From the NCBI RefSeq assembly GCF_051414035.1, contig NZ_JBLKNW010000012.1, forward strand, positions 1 through 64,000: a DNA stretch of 64,000 nucleotides. The letters are read 5' to 3'. The stretch is from Halosimplex amylolyticum (GTDB lineage: Archaea; Halobacteriota; Halobacteria; Halobacteriales; Haloarculaceae). Positions 54,044 to 62,852 of the stretch are shown piece after piece (position 1 is the stretch's first letter; each line of letters begins with the position of its first letter). Below the pieces are notes generated by a model. It saw only the letters and a list, made by a program, of their open reading frames with translations, was not told where the DNA came from and did not search any database. Made by a program: the position numbers and the translations under genes.

Positions 54044-55687
54044 TCAGTCCGATTCCTCGTCGCCGCTGCTCAGTCGAACGAGCGTGTGTTCGTCCGCACC
54101 GGGGGCGTAAATCGTCCCGTCCAGCGCCAGGACGTCTCCCGGGATCCATTCAGCGCCGGCCCAGTCCGCGTGTGAGGCCTCGTCGGTCTGCCAGCGCAAC
54201 TCGCCCGAGTTTCGGTCGAGCGCCTTCAGCGGGGCGTCCGTGGATTCAGTCGCGAACCCATAGAGGGTGTCTTCGGTGGCGGCCTCCGGAATCATGCCTT
54301 CGTCGAACGTCTCCGCGAGGTCGCCCGTCTCCGCGTCCACGATCTGGACTTCGTCGGCGTCGCCGCCGTAGAGCAGGCCGTCGGCGAGCACGTGGACGTT
54401 ATCGACCCTCTGCCGGCTCCACTGGAGGTCACCGGTCGCGGCATCGAAGGTCTTCAGCGCTTCTTCAGCGTGGTTGAACGCGGCGTGGACGACGCCGTCG
54501 CCGGCGACGATCGTTCTGGGTTCCGTCCCGTCGAACTCGACTCTCCACTCCGTGTTTCCGGTCGCGGTCGAGAGGGCGACGAGGTCGTCGGAGTTTGCGA
54601 ATAGGCGATCGTCTTTCACCGCGAGTTGGACGTAGGGGGTGTAGCTGACCGATGTACTCCACTGCTCCTCGCCCGATTCGAGGTCCAGTTTCCGGATGTG
54701 GCTGGCGGCACCGCTGTTGAGGGAGTACACCGCGTCCGCGACGATCAGATCTTCGAGGATGACGTCGTAGTAGGTGATCGTCGTCCGCCACCGTTCGCTA
54801 CCGTCGTCGGCGTCGATCGCGACGATGTCCCCCGTGTCGACGCTGTCCGACGGACTGTTCCACAGCTGGACGTACACCACGCCGTCGTGGACGGCTCGCG
54901 GGTACAGCCGATCGCCGCGGTCGTAGTTCGCCTCCCATTCGACGGACCCGTCCGTCGCGTCCAGCGAGAGGAGCCGCGCGCCCAGGTCACCCGTCGATTC
55001 GGCCACGTAGACGGACCCGTCGGCCGCGACCGCGGCTGAGTGGTCGAACACGCGGTCTTCGGTGGTGGTCAGGTCGTACTCCCAGTCGACGGACGGCTCA
55101 CCGCTGATCCCCGACGCGTCGGGGTTGAAGTTCGTCCGCTGGGCGTCAAACTCCGTCATCGGCCACGCGTCATCCTCGTCCCCGTCTCCGTCGGCCGGCG
55201 ACTCGAAGACCTCGCAGTCGCCGACGGAGAGCTTCCCGTGGCAGACGTCGACGGTGTCGTCGTCGTTCAGGTCGTCGATGATCTCCTGGGGGTCGTCGTA
55301 GTGGTTCGCGGCGCAGTCGTTGGGATTCAGACAGAGCGTGCAGCCGTCGCCGGCCTTCTCGTCCCCGCGGTAGACGTCTTCCTCGACGAACCCGACGACG
55401 TACTCGTCGGCGGACGCCGCGTAGCAGTACGTGTTGTCGTGGGTCCAGCCGACGTCGTCGCGCTCGGCCGCCGCCGTGAGCTCTCGCCCCTCGTACCCTC
55501 CGTCGACGCTGACGACGGCGAAGTTCCCGTCGGTGTCGGTGCAGACCTCGTTGCACCCGAAGAAGTGCATCTGGTGTGCGCTCGCTCGACCCGTGGCGCC
55601 GGCCCCGCCGACCACCGCGACGCCCGCCGCCTTCAGGACCGTTCGCCGTTTGATTCGCTCGTTGGTCTCCCCCTCGTCCGAAGACAT
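54044..55687 (-). CDS. Secreted PQQ-like beta-propeller with Cys-rich N-domain
   Basis: The product has 547 residues. IKRRTVLKAAGVAVVGGAGATGRASA is a Tat signal without lipobox. Residues about 40-165 contain eight Cys (Cys45, Cys49, then CYAAS, CTLC, NDC, VCHG and GDCEV), probably four disulfides or a metal cluster. Residues about 175-540 are PQQ-type propeller repeats (SVDWEYDL, GSVEWEANYD, GSERWRTTI, GEEQWSTSV, GNTEWRVEF, GDLQWSRQR, GELRWQTDE). No catalytic PQQ site is visible, so a binding or scaffold role is likely. It starts close to the divergent permease gene. Confidence 0.85.
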   Translation of the reverse strand: MSSDEGETNERIKRRTVLKAAGVAVVGGAGATGRASAHQMHFFGCNEVCTDTDGNFAVVSVDGGYEGRELTAAAERDDVGWTHDNTYCYAASADEYVVGFVEEDVYRGDEKAGDGCTLCLNPNDCAANHYDDPQEIIDDLNDDDTVDVCHGKLSVGDCEVFESPADGDGDEDDAWPMTEFDAQRTNFNPDASGISGEPSVDWEYDLTTTEDRVFDHSAAVAADGSVYVAESTGDLGARLLSLDATDGSVEWEANYDRGDRLYPRAVHDGVVYVQLWNSPSDSVDTGDIVAIDADDGSERWRTTITYYDVILEDLIVADAVYSLNSGAASHIRKLDLESGEEQWSTSVSYTPYVQLAVKDDRLFANSDDLVALSTATGNTEWRVEFDGTEPRTIVAGDGVVHAAFNHAEEALKTFDAATGDLQWSRQRVDNVHVLADGLLYGGDADEVQIVDAETGDLAETFDEGMIPEAATEDTLYGFATESTDAPLKALDRNSGELRWQTDEASHADWAGAEWIPGDVLALDGTIYAPGADEHTLVRLSSGDEESD

Positions 55688-55908
55688 GCGGTGTTCGTCG
55701 AACGGTGTCTCATTAGTTACCAGTAGATTATCGGCGTTAAATGCCGAATACTTTCGAATTCGGGGAGTTCGAGCGACCGACTCGAACGGTGATTTCGCCG
55801 CAGGTGGAGTGCGAGGTCGAGGCGAACGCGGACACCCGCGCCACCGGCACGACGCGCCCGATCGGTCGTATCAACAGACTAATTTATTTCGCCGTTGCAC
55901 CCGGGTAC

Positions 55909-57045
55909 ATGCCAGATACTGCAGACCCGCCGGACTGGCTCGTCGAGCGGCCCGGGCTGGCGGCGTTCGCGCTGGCGAGCGCGCTCCTCGCGCTCGCCGT
56001 TCTCCTGCCGTATCTCCAGTTCGTCCTGTTCGGGGTCGTCCTCGCGTACATCCTGTTTCCCGTCCAGCGACGCCTGGAGCGGTTCGTCAGGCCGACGTTC
56101 GCGGCGCTCGGCGTCGTCGCGGCCACGCTGCTCCTCGTGTTGATCCCGCTCGTCTACGTGGTCTCGATCGCCGTCCAGCAGGCGTTCGGCCTCGTGACCG
56201 CCATCAGGGAGGGGGACCTCGACATCGAGACGGTCGAGGGACTGCTCGAGACGAACGGGTACGCCGTCGACCTCGTCGCGCTGTACGAATCGAACCAGGA
56301 ACGGATCGCTGGGGCCATCCGGGAGGTCACGATGGGCGCGATCGACGTCGTCGGCACCCTGCCGGGGCTGTTCATCGGCGTGACCGTCACGCTGTTCGTC
56401 CTCTTCGCCCTGCTGCGGGACGGCGAGCGACTCGCGGCGTGGTTCCAGTGGGTGCTCCCGATCGACGACGCGATCCTGGACGAACTCCGCAAGGGACTGG
56501 ACGAGCTCATGTGGGCCTCCGTCGTCGGGAACGTCGCCGTCGCGGCCATCCAGGCGGTCATGCTCGGCGCCGGACTGTTCGTCGCCGGCGTCCCCGCCGT
56601 CGTCTTCCTGACCGTCGCCACCTTCGTCCTGACGCTGCTCCCGCTCGTCGGCGCGTTCGGAGTCTGGATCCCGGCCGCGGCCTATCTCGTCGCGACCGGC
56701 CGGCAGACCGCCGGCGCCGCCATCGCCGTCTACGGCCTGTTCGTCACCTTCTCGGACTCGTACCTCCGCCCGGCGCTGATCGGCCAGACGGCCGCGTTCA
56801 ACTCCGCCACCGTCGTCGTCGGCATCTTCGGCGGCCTGGTCGTCTTCGGCGCCGTCGGACTGTTCGTCGGCCCCGTCGTCCTCGGCGGCGCGAAACTCGC
56901 GCTCGACTGCTTCGCCCGCGCGTCGGCGGAGGGACCGACTGTCCACGACGCCCCGGAGCGCACGGCGGACGGACCCGAATCGGCGGACGCGGCTGCCGAT
57001 ACGGAGACGAATGCCGCGGACGACCCGGACGAGTCCGAGGAGTGA
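55909..57045 (+). CDS. AI-2E family (PerM-type) membrane protein
   Basis: The product has 378 residues with eight helices; a large external loop follows helix 3 (RLERFVRPTFAALG), and a pore-like GLFVAGVPAVVFLTVATFVLTLLPLVGAFGVWIPAA stretch lies near 225-260. The last 55 residues are acidic. The family exports small molecules or ions; the substrate here is unknown. The CTAATTTATTTC box at 55879-55890 places transcription at ATG 55909, so it is leaderless. Confidence 0.9.
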   Translation: MPDTADPPDWLVERPGLAAFALASALLALAVLLPYLQFVLFGVVLAYILFPVQRRLERFVRPTFAALGVVAATLLLVLIPLVYVVSIAVQQAFGLVTAIREGDLDIETVEGLLETNGYAVDLVALYESNQERIAGAIREVTMGAIDVVGTLPGLFIGVTVTLFVLFALLRDGERLAAWFQWVLPIDDAILDELRKGLDELMWASVVGNVAVAAIQAVMLGAGLFVAGVPAVVFLTVATFVLTLLPLVGAFGVWIPAAAYLVATGRQTAGAAIAVYGLFVTFSDSYLRPALIGQTAAFNSATVVVGIFGGLVVFGAVGLFVGPVVLGGAKLALDCFARASAEGPTVHDAPERTADGPESADAAADTETNAADDPDESEE

Positions 57046-57070
57046 GCAGTCCTCACCCGTCCCTGTCGAT

Positions 57071-59230
57071 TCAGCTGTCGGTCGCCGTCGGCGTGTCCGT
57101 TCTACTCACGTCCTCGCCCTGCTCGGGCGGGACGATCTGCAGGACCGCACCGGTCTCCCCTTCGGGGACGCCGCGACGGTTCGTCAGGACGTAAATCTCG
57201 CCGTCCCGGTCCTGGCCGAACTGCCTGACGAACCAGTCGAACCCGTCGACGAACTGGAGTTCCGCCATCTCCCACAGGTCCTGGCGCGGCACGTCGCCGG
57301 GACCGATGTCCGGCGTCTCCTCCTCCTCGCCGGGCGTCTCGTCGCTTTGGGGCGTCTCGGTCTCCGGCCCAGCAGTCGTTTCGGTCTCGGCGGCGGTCGG
57401 AGTCCCGGTCGGGGTCCCCGTCCCCGTGCCGTCGGCGCCGAAGTCGTCGGGCGGCATCGCGGTGAACACCCGGCCGAGCGGTTCGGAACGGGCGGGGTCG
57501 GCCGACCAGTCGCCGAAGACGTACGCGCCCTGGAGTTCGGCGACGGTGTCGTTCTCGTAGCGGTGGCCGCCGACGATGGTGATCCCGACGCTCTGGCCCT
57601 CGTAGACGTGCGGGTACTCGACGACCGGGTCGATCAGTTCGCTCCCGTCGTAGGGCGCGTCGTCCGGTTCGCTCTCGGGGCATTCGGTGATACCCTCCAC
57701 GTCGCTGGGTTCGTCGGTGCTGAAACAGTGGGTCCCCTCCTTGACGTTCCAGCCGTAGTTGCCGCCGCGCTCGACGACGTTGGCCTCCTCCCAGAGGTTC
57801 TGCCCGGCGTCGGAGACGAACAGATTCCCCTCGGAGTCGAAGTCGATGCCGAACGGGTTGCGGAAGCCGTAGGCGTATATCTCGTCGAGGGCGTCGGGTT
57901 CGTCGACGAACGGATTGTCGTCGGGAATGCCGTACGGTCGCTCCTCGTCGGCCTCCGCTCCGGTCGGCGTCGCTGTCGGCGTTCCGGTGGGCGTCCCCGT
58001 ACCGTCGGAAGCCCTTTCGTCGACGTCGATGCGGATGACGTCCCCGAGCAGGTTGTGTCTGAGGTCCTGCGCGTTGCCGCCGTCGTTCGCCTCGTACCAG
58101 TCGTCGGCGTGGCCGTACATGTCGTCGTTGGCGCCGCCGCCGTCGCCCATCGGGACGTACAGGTAGCCGTCTGGACCGAACGCCATCGGCCCGGCGTCGT
58201 GGTTGTACTGCGGGTGCGGGATCCGCAGGAGCTGCCGCTCGGAGTCGGGGTTCACCGAGTTCCCGTCCTCGCTCATCGTGAACTCCGAGACCACCTCGAC
58301 GTGGTCCCAGTTGATCGACCGCAACTCCTCGGTCGGCGGCGCGCTGTAGTGCAGGTAGAGCCGTCCGTTGTCGCCGAACTCCGGGTGGGTCGCGAGTCCG
58401 AGGAGGCCCCGCTCGTCGTAGTCCTGCGTCTGGCTCGCGTACAGGCCGTAGAACGTGCCGAGTTCGACCATCCGCTCGCTCACGTCGAGTAGCGGTTCGT
58501 CGCGGACGCCGTTCTCGCGGACGAGGTACAGCTCCCCGGTCTGGTCGGTGACGAAAAAGCGGCCCGTGCCGTCGTCCGGGTCGGCGAAGTCCGTCGGCGC
58601 CGTCAGCGGCCCGTCGGCGACCTGCCGGAGGCCGACCTCGGCGCCGGCCTGGAAGAATCCGGCGCCGGTGCCGGGCGTCCCGGTTTCAGTCTCCGTTTCG
58701 GTTTCAGTCTCGGTCGCGGTCTCGGTTCCCGTCGCGGTCTCGGTCTCCGCCCCCGGTGTGGCCGTCGCGGCCTCTGTCACCTCGATGTCGCCGATCATCG
58801 TGTTCGGGTGGACGGTACAGACGTACTGGGCCATCTCCAGGGTCGCCGTGAACGTCAGCGACCGGGTCGCGCCCTCCTCGGACATCGTCTCCGTCGATGT
58901 GATCGTCTCCCCCTGGTCGTCCTGGATCGTGAAGTCGTGTGGCGCGCCGTCCAGGTTCTCCCAGACGACCTCGTACTCGGTCCCGGCGGTCAGTTCGAGG
59001 GTCGGGTTCTCCTCGTCGGCGATCGACTCCGGTTCCTGACCCGTCCAGGCGGACACCTCGCCCCCGAGCCGGTAGGTCTGCGCCTGGCGGCCGAGCGCGA
59101 GGTTTCCCAACGCCGCGATCGCGCCGGTCGCTGCGCCGACTTCGAGGAGTCGTCGCCGTGAGGGACGCCACCCGGTCGTCCCGTCCGTCTGATCCGCTGA
59201 TCGGTCTGTTTCGTCTGAACTGTCTGTCAT
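57071..59230 (-). CDS. PQQ-type sugar dehydrogenase with cupredoxin domain
   Basis: The product has 719 residues. A Tat signal (SRRRLLEVGAATGAIAALG, residues 24-42) precedes a plastocyanin-like domain (about 55-152) with a full type-1 copper site, His98, Cys138, His141 and Met145. A Thr/Glu linker (about 155-180) leads to a six-bladed glucose/sorbosone-dehydrogenase propeller (about 190-640): GLLGLATHPEFGDNGRLYLHYS, MGDGGGANDD and GYRNPFG-like AYGFRNPFGIDFD. It is probably exported and oxidises a sugar with PQQ, passing electrons to its own copper domain. The C-terminal Thr/Pro tract (about 625-660) is another linker. Confidence 0.88.
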   Translation of the reverse strand: MTDSSDETDRSADQTDGTTGWRPSRRRLLEVGAATGAIAALGNLALGRQAQTYRLGGEVSAWTGQEPESIADEENPTLELTAGTEYEVVWENLDGAPHDFTIQDDQGETITSTETMSEEGATRSLTFTATLEMAQYVCTVHPNTMIGDIEVTEAATATPGAETETATGTETATETETETETETGTPGTGAGFFQAGAEVGLRQVADGPLTAPTDFADPDDGTGRFFVTDQTGELYLVRENGVRDEPLLDVSERMVELGTFYGLYASQTQDYDERGLLGLATHPEFGDNGRLYLHYSAPPTEELRSINWDHVEVVSEFTMSEDGNSVNPDSERQLLRIPHPQYNHDAGPMAFGPDGYLYVPMGDGGGANDDMYGHADDWYEANDGGNAQDLRHNLLGDVIRIDVDERASDGTGTPTGTPTATPTGAEADEERPYGIPDDNPFVDEPDALDEIYAYGFRNPFGIDFDSEGNLFVSDAGQNLWEEANVVERGGNYGWNVKEGTHCFSTDEPSDVEGITECPESEPDDAPYDGSELIDPVVEYPHVYEGQSVGITIVGGHRYENDTVAELQGAYVFGDWSADPARSEPLGRVFTAMPPDDFGADGTGTGTPTGTPTAAETETTAGPETETPQSDETPGEEEETPDIGPGDVPRQDLWEMAELQFVDGFDWFVRQFGQDRDGEIYVLTNRRGVPEGETGAVLQIVPPEQGEDVSRTDTPTATDS

Positions 59231-59536
59231 GTGTTTCCCGTCAGTCACTCGCGGGGCGCCGTGAAAATGGGCGAACACCGTTTTCCCGGTATTCCTCGAA
59301 AAATTCCGATAGAGCGGGCCTATCGGTGAACCGACGCCGAATGTGACCGGGGATACCGAACGCGATGAACGCCGGACGACAGGTGGGCCACTCCGAAGAG
59401 AGCGGCTACGCATACGTATCCGCGGCCGGGACCGGGGCTCCGACGGCGACAGAAACCGACGGCTGTACGACTGTGTACCGTGACGTAGCCACGGGCGAGG
59501 AGATGGTGCGACCGAACGGTGAGAAACCGCGTGAAG
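59231..59536. other. Intergenic region, 306 bp
   Basis: Between the dehydrogenase start and the end of the HTH gene. I see no gene, RNA or repeat; it should contain the dehydrogenase promoter. Confidence 0.45.
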
Positions 59537-59803
59537 TCAGTCGGCGGAGGCGGGGGCCTCGCACTCGCAGTCGGCTTTGTCGATCTCGTAGAGGTTCTGG
59601 CGCGCGTCCGCGAAGTAGACGTCCTCCTCGACGACGCCGATCGCTTCGAGGCGTTCGAGGGCGTAGCGGACGGTGCGCGCCGAAAGCATCGACTCCTCGA
59701 CGATCCCCTTCTGGGTCAGAGGACCGTCGTACTCCAGTACTTTGTAGACGAGTTTCGCGCTCGGCGGCAGATCGCTGAGGTCGTCCCCGTCTGTGTCGGG
59801 CAT
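59537..59803 (-). CDS. Winged-HTH regulator (MarR/TrmB-like)
   Basis: The product has 88 residues. LPPSAKLVYKVLEYDGPLTQKGIVEESMLSARTVRYALERLEAIGVVEE is a complete winged helix and the end CECEAP carries two Cys that might bind metal. CTTTATTG near 59826-59833 lies about 25 nt from ATG 59803, so the gene is leaderless. The target is unknown; the PQQ-dehydrogenase gene is next to it. Confidence 0.85.
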   Translation of the reverse strand: MPDTDGDDLSDLPPSAKLVYKVLEYDGPLTQKGIVEESMLSARTVRYALERLEAIGVVEEDVYFADARQNLYEIDKADCECEAPASAD

Positions 59804-60004
59804 CGATAGGACGGAGGGACGCGCGTACAATAAAGATTGACACTGGAGTTAGCCAAGATCGGTCGGCAGCGCCGGATCGACGCCGGATCCGCCGGGCGAG
59901 CACGGTCACGTTCATCCTCCGGGCGGGCGCTGGCGCGGGCCGATACGTCGGACCGCGGGGAGGGGAACGAACGGCTTTTTAGCCCGCGTGGCCGAGACAG
60001 ACGT

Positions 60005-60307
60005 ATGGCTACCGAAACCGCCGAGGGCTGGGACGACCACCTCCGGGGGCTGACGGTGACGACGTTCGCCTCCCTGCTCGGACTCGGCGCCGGCGTCGCC
60101 GCCGCGGCGCTCGCGGCCGGACCGAACGACCGGCTCGGGCTCTACCTGCTCGGGGCGGCCGTCCTCGTCCAGTTCCCGGTCTACATGACGATCGGTATCG
60201 ACGTGGACGACTTCGGCGCGAAGGAGTACCTCTACGTCGCGTTCATCACCTTCTCGCTGTGGTTCGTCTCCTGGGGAATCCTGCTGACCGCCGGGACCAC
60301 CCTGTAA
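60005..60307 (+). CDS. Small membrane protein (EMC6-like)
   Basis: The product has 100 residues with three membrane segments (about 15-36, 42-62, 76-98). The motif IGIDVDDFGAKEYLYVAFITFSLWFVSWGILL is typical of a haloarchaeal protein family called EMC6-like, by analogy to a subunit of the eukaryotic membrane-insertion complex; I recall this from family names and cannot confirm. CTTTTTAG at 59974-59981 gives a leaderless start. It is followed by ABCE1 after 2 nt, so the two are co-transcribed. Confidence 0.75.
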   Translation: MATETAEGWDDHLRGLTVTTFASLLGLGAGVAAAALAAGPNDRLGLYLLGAAVLVQFPVYMTIGIDVDDFGAKEYLYVAFITFSLWFVSWGILLTAGTTL

Positions 60308-60309
60308 CG

Positions 60310-62139
60310 ATGGCCGACGACTCCATCGCGGTCGTCGACCTCGACCGCTGTCAACCCGACCGCTGCAACTACGAGTGTGCGAACTTCTGCCCGCCGAACC
60401 GCTCGGGCAAGGAGTGCATCGTCACGCGCGAGGAGCGCTTCGGGGACGAGCCCTACGAGGGCGCCCCCGACCAGATCCACATCTCCGAGGAGATCTGCCT
60501 CGGCGAAACCTGTGGTATCTGCGTCAACAAGTGCCCGTTCGACGCCATCGAGATCATCAACCTCCCGCAGGAACTCGACGACGACCCCGTCCACCGCTAC
60601 GGCGAGAACGCCTTCGCGCTCTACGGCTTGCCCGCGCCCCAGGAGGGGCAGGTCACGGGCATCCTCGGCCCGAACGGCATCGGGAAGACCACCGCGGTCC
60701 GCATCCTCGCCGACGAGATGGCACCCAATCTCGGCCAGGTCGCCGGCGACCCGCCGGGCTGGGAGGCCATCATGGAGGAGTACCGCGGGACGGAACTGCA
60801 GAACTACCTCGAAGAGCTTCGCGCCGGCGACGTCACCGTCGCGCGCAAGCCCCAGTACGTCGACCAGATCCCCGACCAGTTCGACGGGACGACCCGACAG
60901 CTCCTGGAGCGGACCGACGAGCGGGGCGCGCTCGACGACCTCGTCGAGCGGGTCGGCATCGGCCCGGTCGTCGACCAGGACATCGACACGCTCTCCGGCG
61001 GCGAACTCCAGCGTGTCGCGCTCGTCGCCTGTCTCGCCCGCGACGCCGACTTCTACTTCCTCGACGAACTCACGCCCTATCTCGACATCGGCCAGCGGAT
61101 GACCGCCGCGCGCCTCGTGCGCGAACTCGCCGACGAGGAGGACCGTTCGATGCTCGTCGTCGAACACGACCTCGCCATCCTCGACCTGCTCGCCGACACC
61201 ATCCACGTCGCCTACGGGTCGCCCGGCGCGTTCGGTGTCATCACGAGCCCCAAGTCGACGAAAAACGGCATCAACGAGTACCTCGGCGGCTACCTGGAGA
61301 ACGAGAACATGCGCGTCCGCCAGGAGTCGATTCAGTTCGAGGAACACGCCCCGCGACAGACCGCGGAGGGCGACGTGGTCGTCGAGTACCCCGACCTCAC
61401 GAAGTCCTACGGCGACGGCGAGTTCTCGCTCGAAGTCGAGGGCGGCGAGATCCAGGAGAACGAGGTCCTCGGCGTCGTCGGCCCCAACGGTATCGGGAAG
61501 TCGACGTTCGCGAAACTGCTCGCCGGCCGCCTCGAACCGGACGAGGGCGAGGTGAACGCCGAACTCGACATCGCCTACAAGCCCCAGTACGTCGAGATCG
61601 ACCAGCCGATGCGCGTCGACGCCTTCCTCGCCTCGATCACCGACGACTTCGGTACCTCCTACTGGAACACGGAGATCGCCGACCCGCTCCAGCTCGACCG
61701 CGTGATGGAGCAGAACCTCACCGACCTCTCGGGCGGCGAGCGCCAGCGGGTCGCCATCGCGGCCTGCCTGTCGGAGGACGCCGACCTGTACCTGCTCGAC
61801 GAGCCCTCGGCCCACCTCGACGTCGAACAGCGGGTGCGCGCGACCAGCGCCATCCGCCGCTACGCCGAGAACCACGACGCCACCGCCCTGGTCATCGACC
61901 ACGACATCTACATGGTCGACCTGCTCGCCGACCGCCTGCTCGTCTTCGACGGCGAACCGGCCGAATACGGCCGCGCCTCGCCGCCCGTCGGGATGCGCGA
62001 CGGCATGAACGAGTTCCTCGCGAACCTCGACATCACCTTCCGCCGCGACGAGCGCACCGGTCGCCCCCGGATCAACAAGCCCGGTAGTCAACTCGACCGC
62101 GAGCAGAAGAACGCCGGCGAGTACTACTACAGCGACTGA
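60310..62139 (+). CDS. rli: Ribosome recycling factor ABCE1 (RNase L inhibitor homologue)
   Basis: The product has 609 residues. Two 4Fe-4S sites come first (CQPDRCNYECANFCPP...KEC and CLGETCGICVNKCPF). ATPase 1 has Walker A GPNGIGKTT and LSGGELQR, ATPase 2 has GPNGIGKST and LSGGERQR with LLLDEPSAHLD. In ATPase 1 Walker B reads FYFLDELTPYLD where ABCE1 usually has DEPSSYLD. It splits 70S ribosomes after termination together with Pelota/aRF1. The last 125 nt are duplicated at 62696-62820. Confidence 0.96.
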   Translation: MADDSIAVVDLDRCQPDRCNYECANFCPPNRSGKECIVTREERFGDEPYEGAPDQIHISEEICLGETCGICVNKCPFDAIEIINLPQELDDDPVHRYGENAFALYGLPAPQEGQVTGILGPNGIGKTTAVRILADEMAPNLGQVAGDPPGWEAIMEEYRGTELQNYLEELRAGDVTVARKPQYVDQIPDQFDGTTRQLLERTDERGALDDLVERVGIGPVVDQDIDTLSGGELQRVALVACLARDADFYFLDELTPYLDIGQRMTAARLVRELADEEDRSMLVVEHDLAILDLLADTIHVAYGSPGAFGVITSPKSTKNGINEYLGGYLENENMRVRQESIQFEEHAPRQTAEGDVVVEYPDLTKSYGDGEFSLEVEGGEIQENEVLGVVGPNGIGKSTFAKLLAGRLEPDEGEVNAELDIAYKPQYVEIDQPMRVDAFLASITDDFGTSYWNTEIADPLQLDRVMEQNLTDLSGGERQRVAIAACLSEDADLYLLDEPSAHLDVEQRVRATSAIRRYAENHDATALVIDHDIYMVDLLADRLLVFDGEPAEYGRASPPVGMRDGMNEFLANLDITFRRDERTGRPRINKPGSQLDREQKNAGEYYYSD

Positions 62140-62213
62140 GCGAGCGCAGTCGACGGGCTCTCACCGCTCGATCCGGCCGAACCCTTATCCGCTATTCCGC
62201 CGTACCGACTCGC

Positions 62214-62417
62214 ATGAGTACCGGGCGCGAGATCCGCCTCATCCAGGAAGACGACGGCTGGTGGTCCGCTATCGACGAGGAGACTGGTGTCGCGAGTCAG
62301 GGACCGACCCGGACGGAAGCGCTTGAGAATCTCGACGAGGCAGTCGAGGTGACCCGAGAGGCCACGGAAGCCGACACCGAAGCCCCGGAACCGGACGCGC
62401 CCTGGTTCGACGGATAG
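62214..62417 (+). CDS. hicB: HicB-family antitoxin
   Basis: The product has 67 residues. It is a partial RNase H-like HicB fold: IRLIQEDDGWWSAIDEETGVASQGPTRTEALENLDEAVEV, with the typical D-x-G-WW/S pattern; an acidic tail replaces the DNA-binding domain of longer HicB. It starts after a CCCTTATCC box. It neutralises HicA, whose gene follows 3 nt later. Confidence 0.9.
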   Translation: MSTGREIRLIQEDDGWWSAIDEETGVASQGPTRTEALENLDEAVEVTREATEADTEAPEPDAPWFDG

Positions 62418-62420
62418 TAC

Positions 62421-62666
62421 ATGGTTTCGCGGGATTTCTCTGGCGAGGAGATCGTGGGCGTCCTCCGGACGTTCGGGTACCGCCACGATCGGACGCGAGG
62501 GGACCATGCGATTCTCAAGTACACTCATCCGGAGACGGGGGAGAAACGGACGGTCACCGTCCCACTACACGACCGCGTTCGAACTGGGACGTTACAGAAC
62601 ATCGCTGACCAGTGCGGAGCCGAAGATTTTCACGCCTGGTGTGAGTGGATCGACGAACATCGGTGA
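62421..62666 (+). CDS. hicA: HicA-family mRNA interferase toxin
   Basis: The product has 81 residues in a double-stranded-RNA-binding-like fold, EEIVGVLRTFGYRHDRTRGDHAILKY; the His of GDHAI is the catalytic residue position. TVPLHDRVRTGTLQNIADQCG is the usual second half. It cleaves mRNA when free. The order antitoxin-toxin is typical of haloarchaeal hicBA. It lies between the intact rli gene and a second copy of the rli 3' end. Confidence 0.9.
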   Translation: MVSRDFSGEEIVGVLRTFGYRHDRTRGDHAILKYTHPETGEKRTVTVPLHDRVRTGTLQNIADQCGAEDFHAWCEWIDEHR

Positions 62667-62695
62667 GCCGTCGTAGCCGCCCGCCGGCACAACCA

Positions 62696-62820
62696 AGTTC
62701 CTGCCGAACCTCGACATCACGTTTTGCCGCGACGAGCGCACCGGCCGGCCCCGGATCAACAAGCCCGGGTCGCAACCCGACCGCGAGCAGAAGTCGGCCA
62801 GCGAGTACTACTACTCGGAC
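62696..62820 (+). pseudogene. Duplicated 3' end of rli (ABCE1)
   Basis: The 125 nt align without gaps to 62012-62136, the end of rli, with 19 mismatches by my count (about 85 percent). It keeps the frame through EYYYSD but has no stop at the equivalent place. Serine codons changed AGT to TCG and AGC to TCG while still coding Ser, which needs several linked changes and implies selection as a real gene elsewhere. It has no start region, so it is a fragment. Confidence 0.85.
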
Positions 62821-62852
62821 TGCTCGGGGACACTCCGTCAGTTCTCAGCGAG

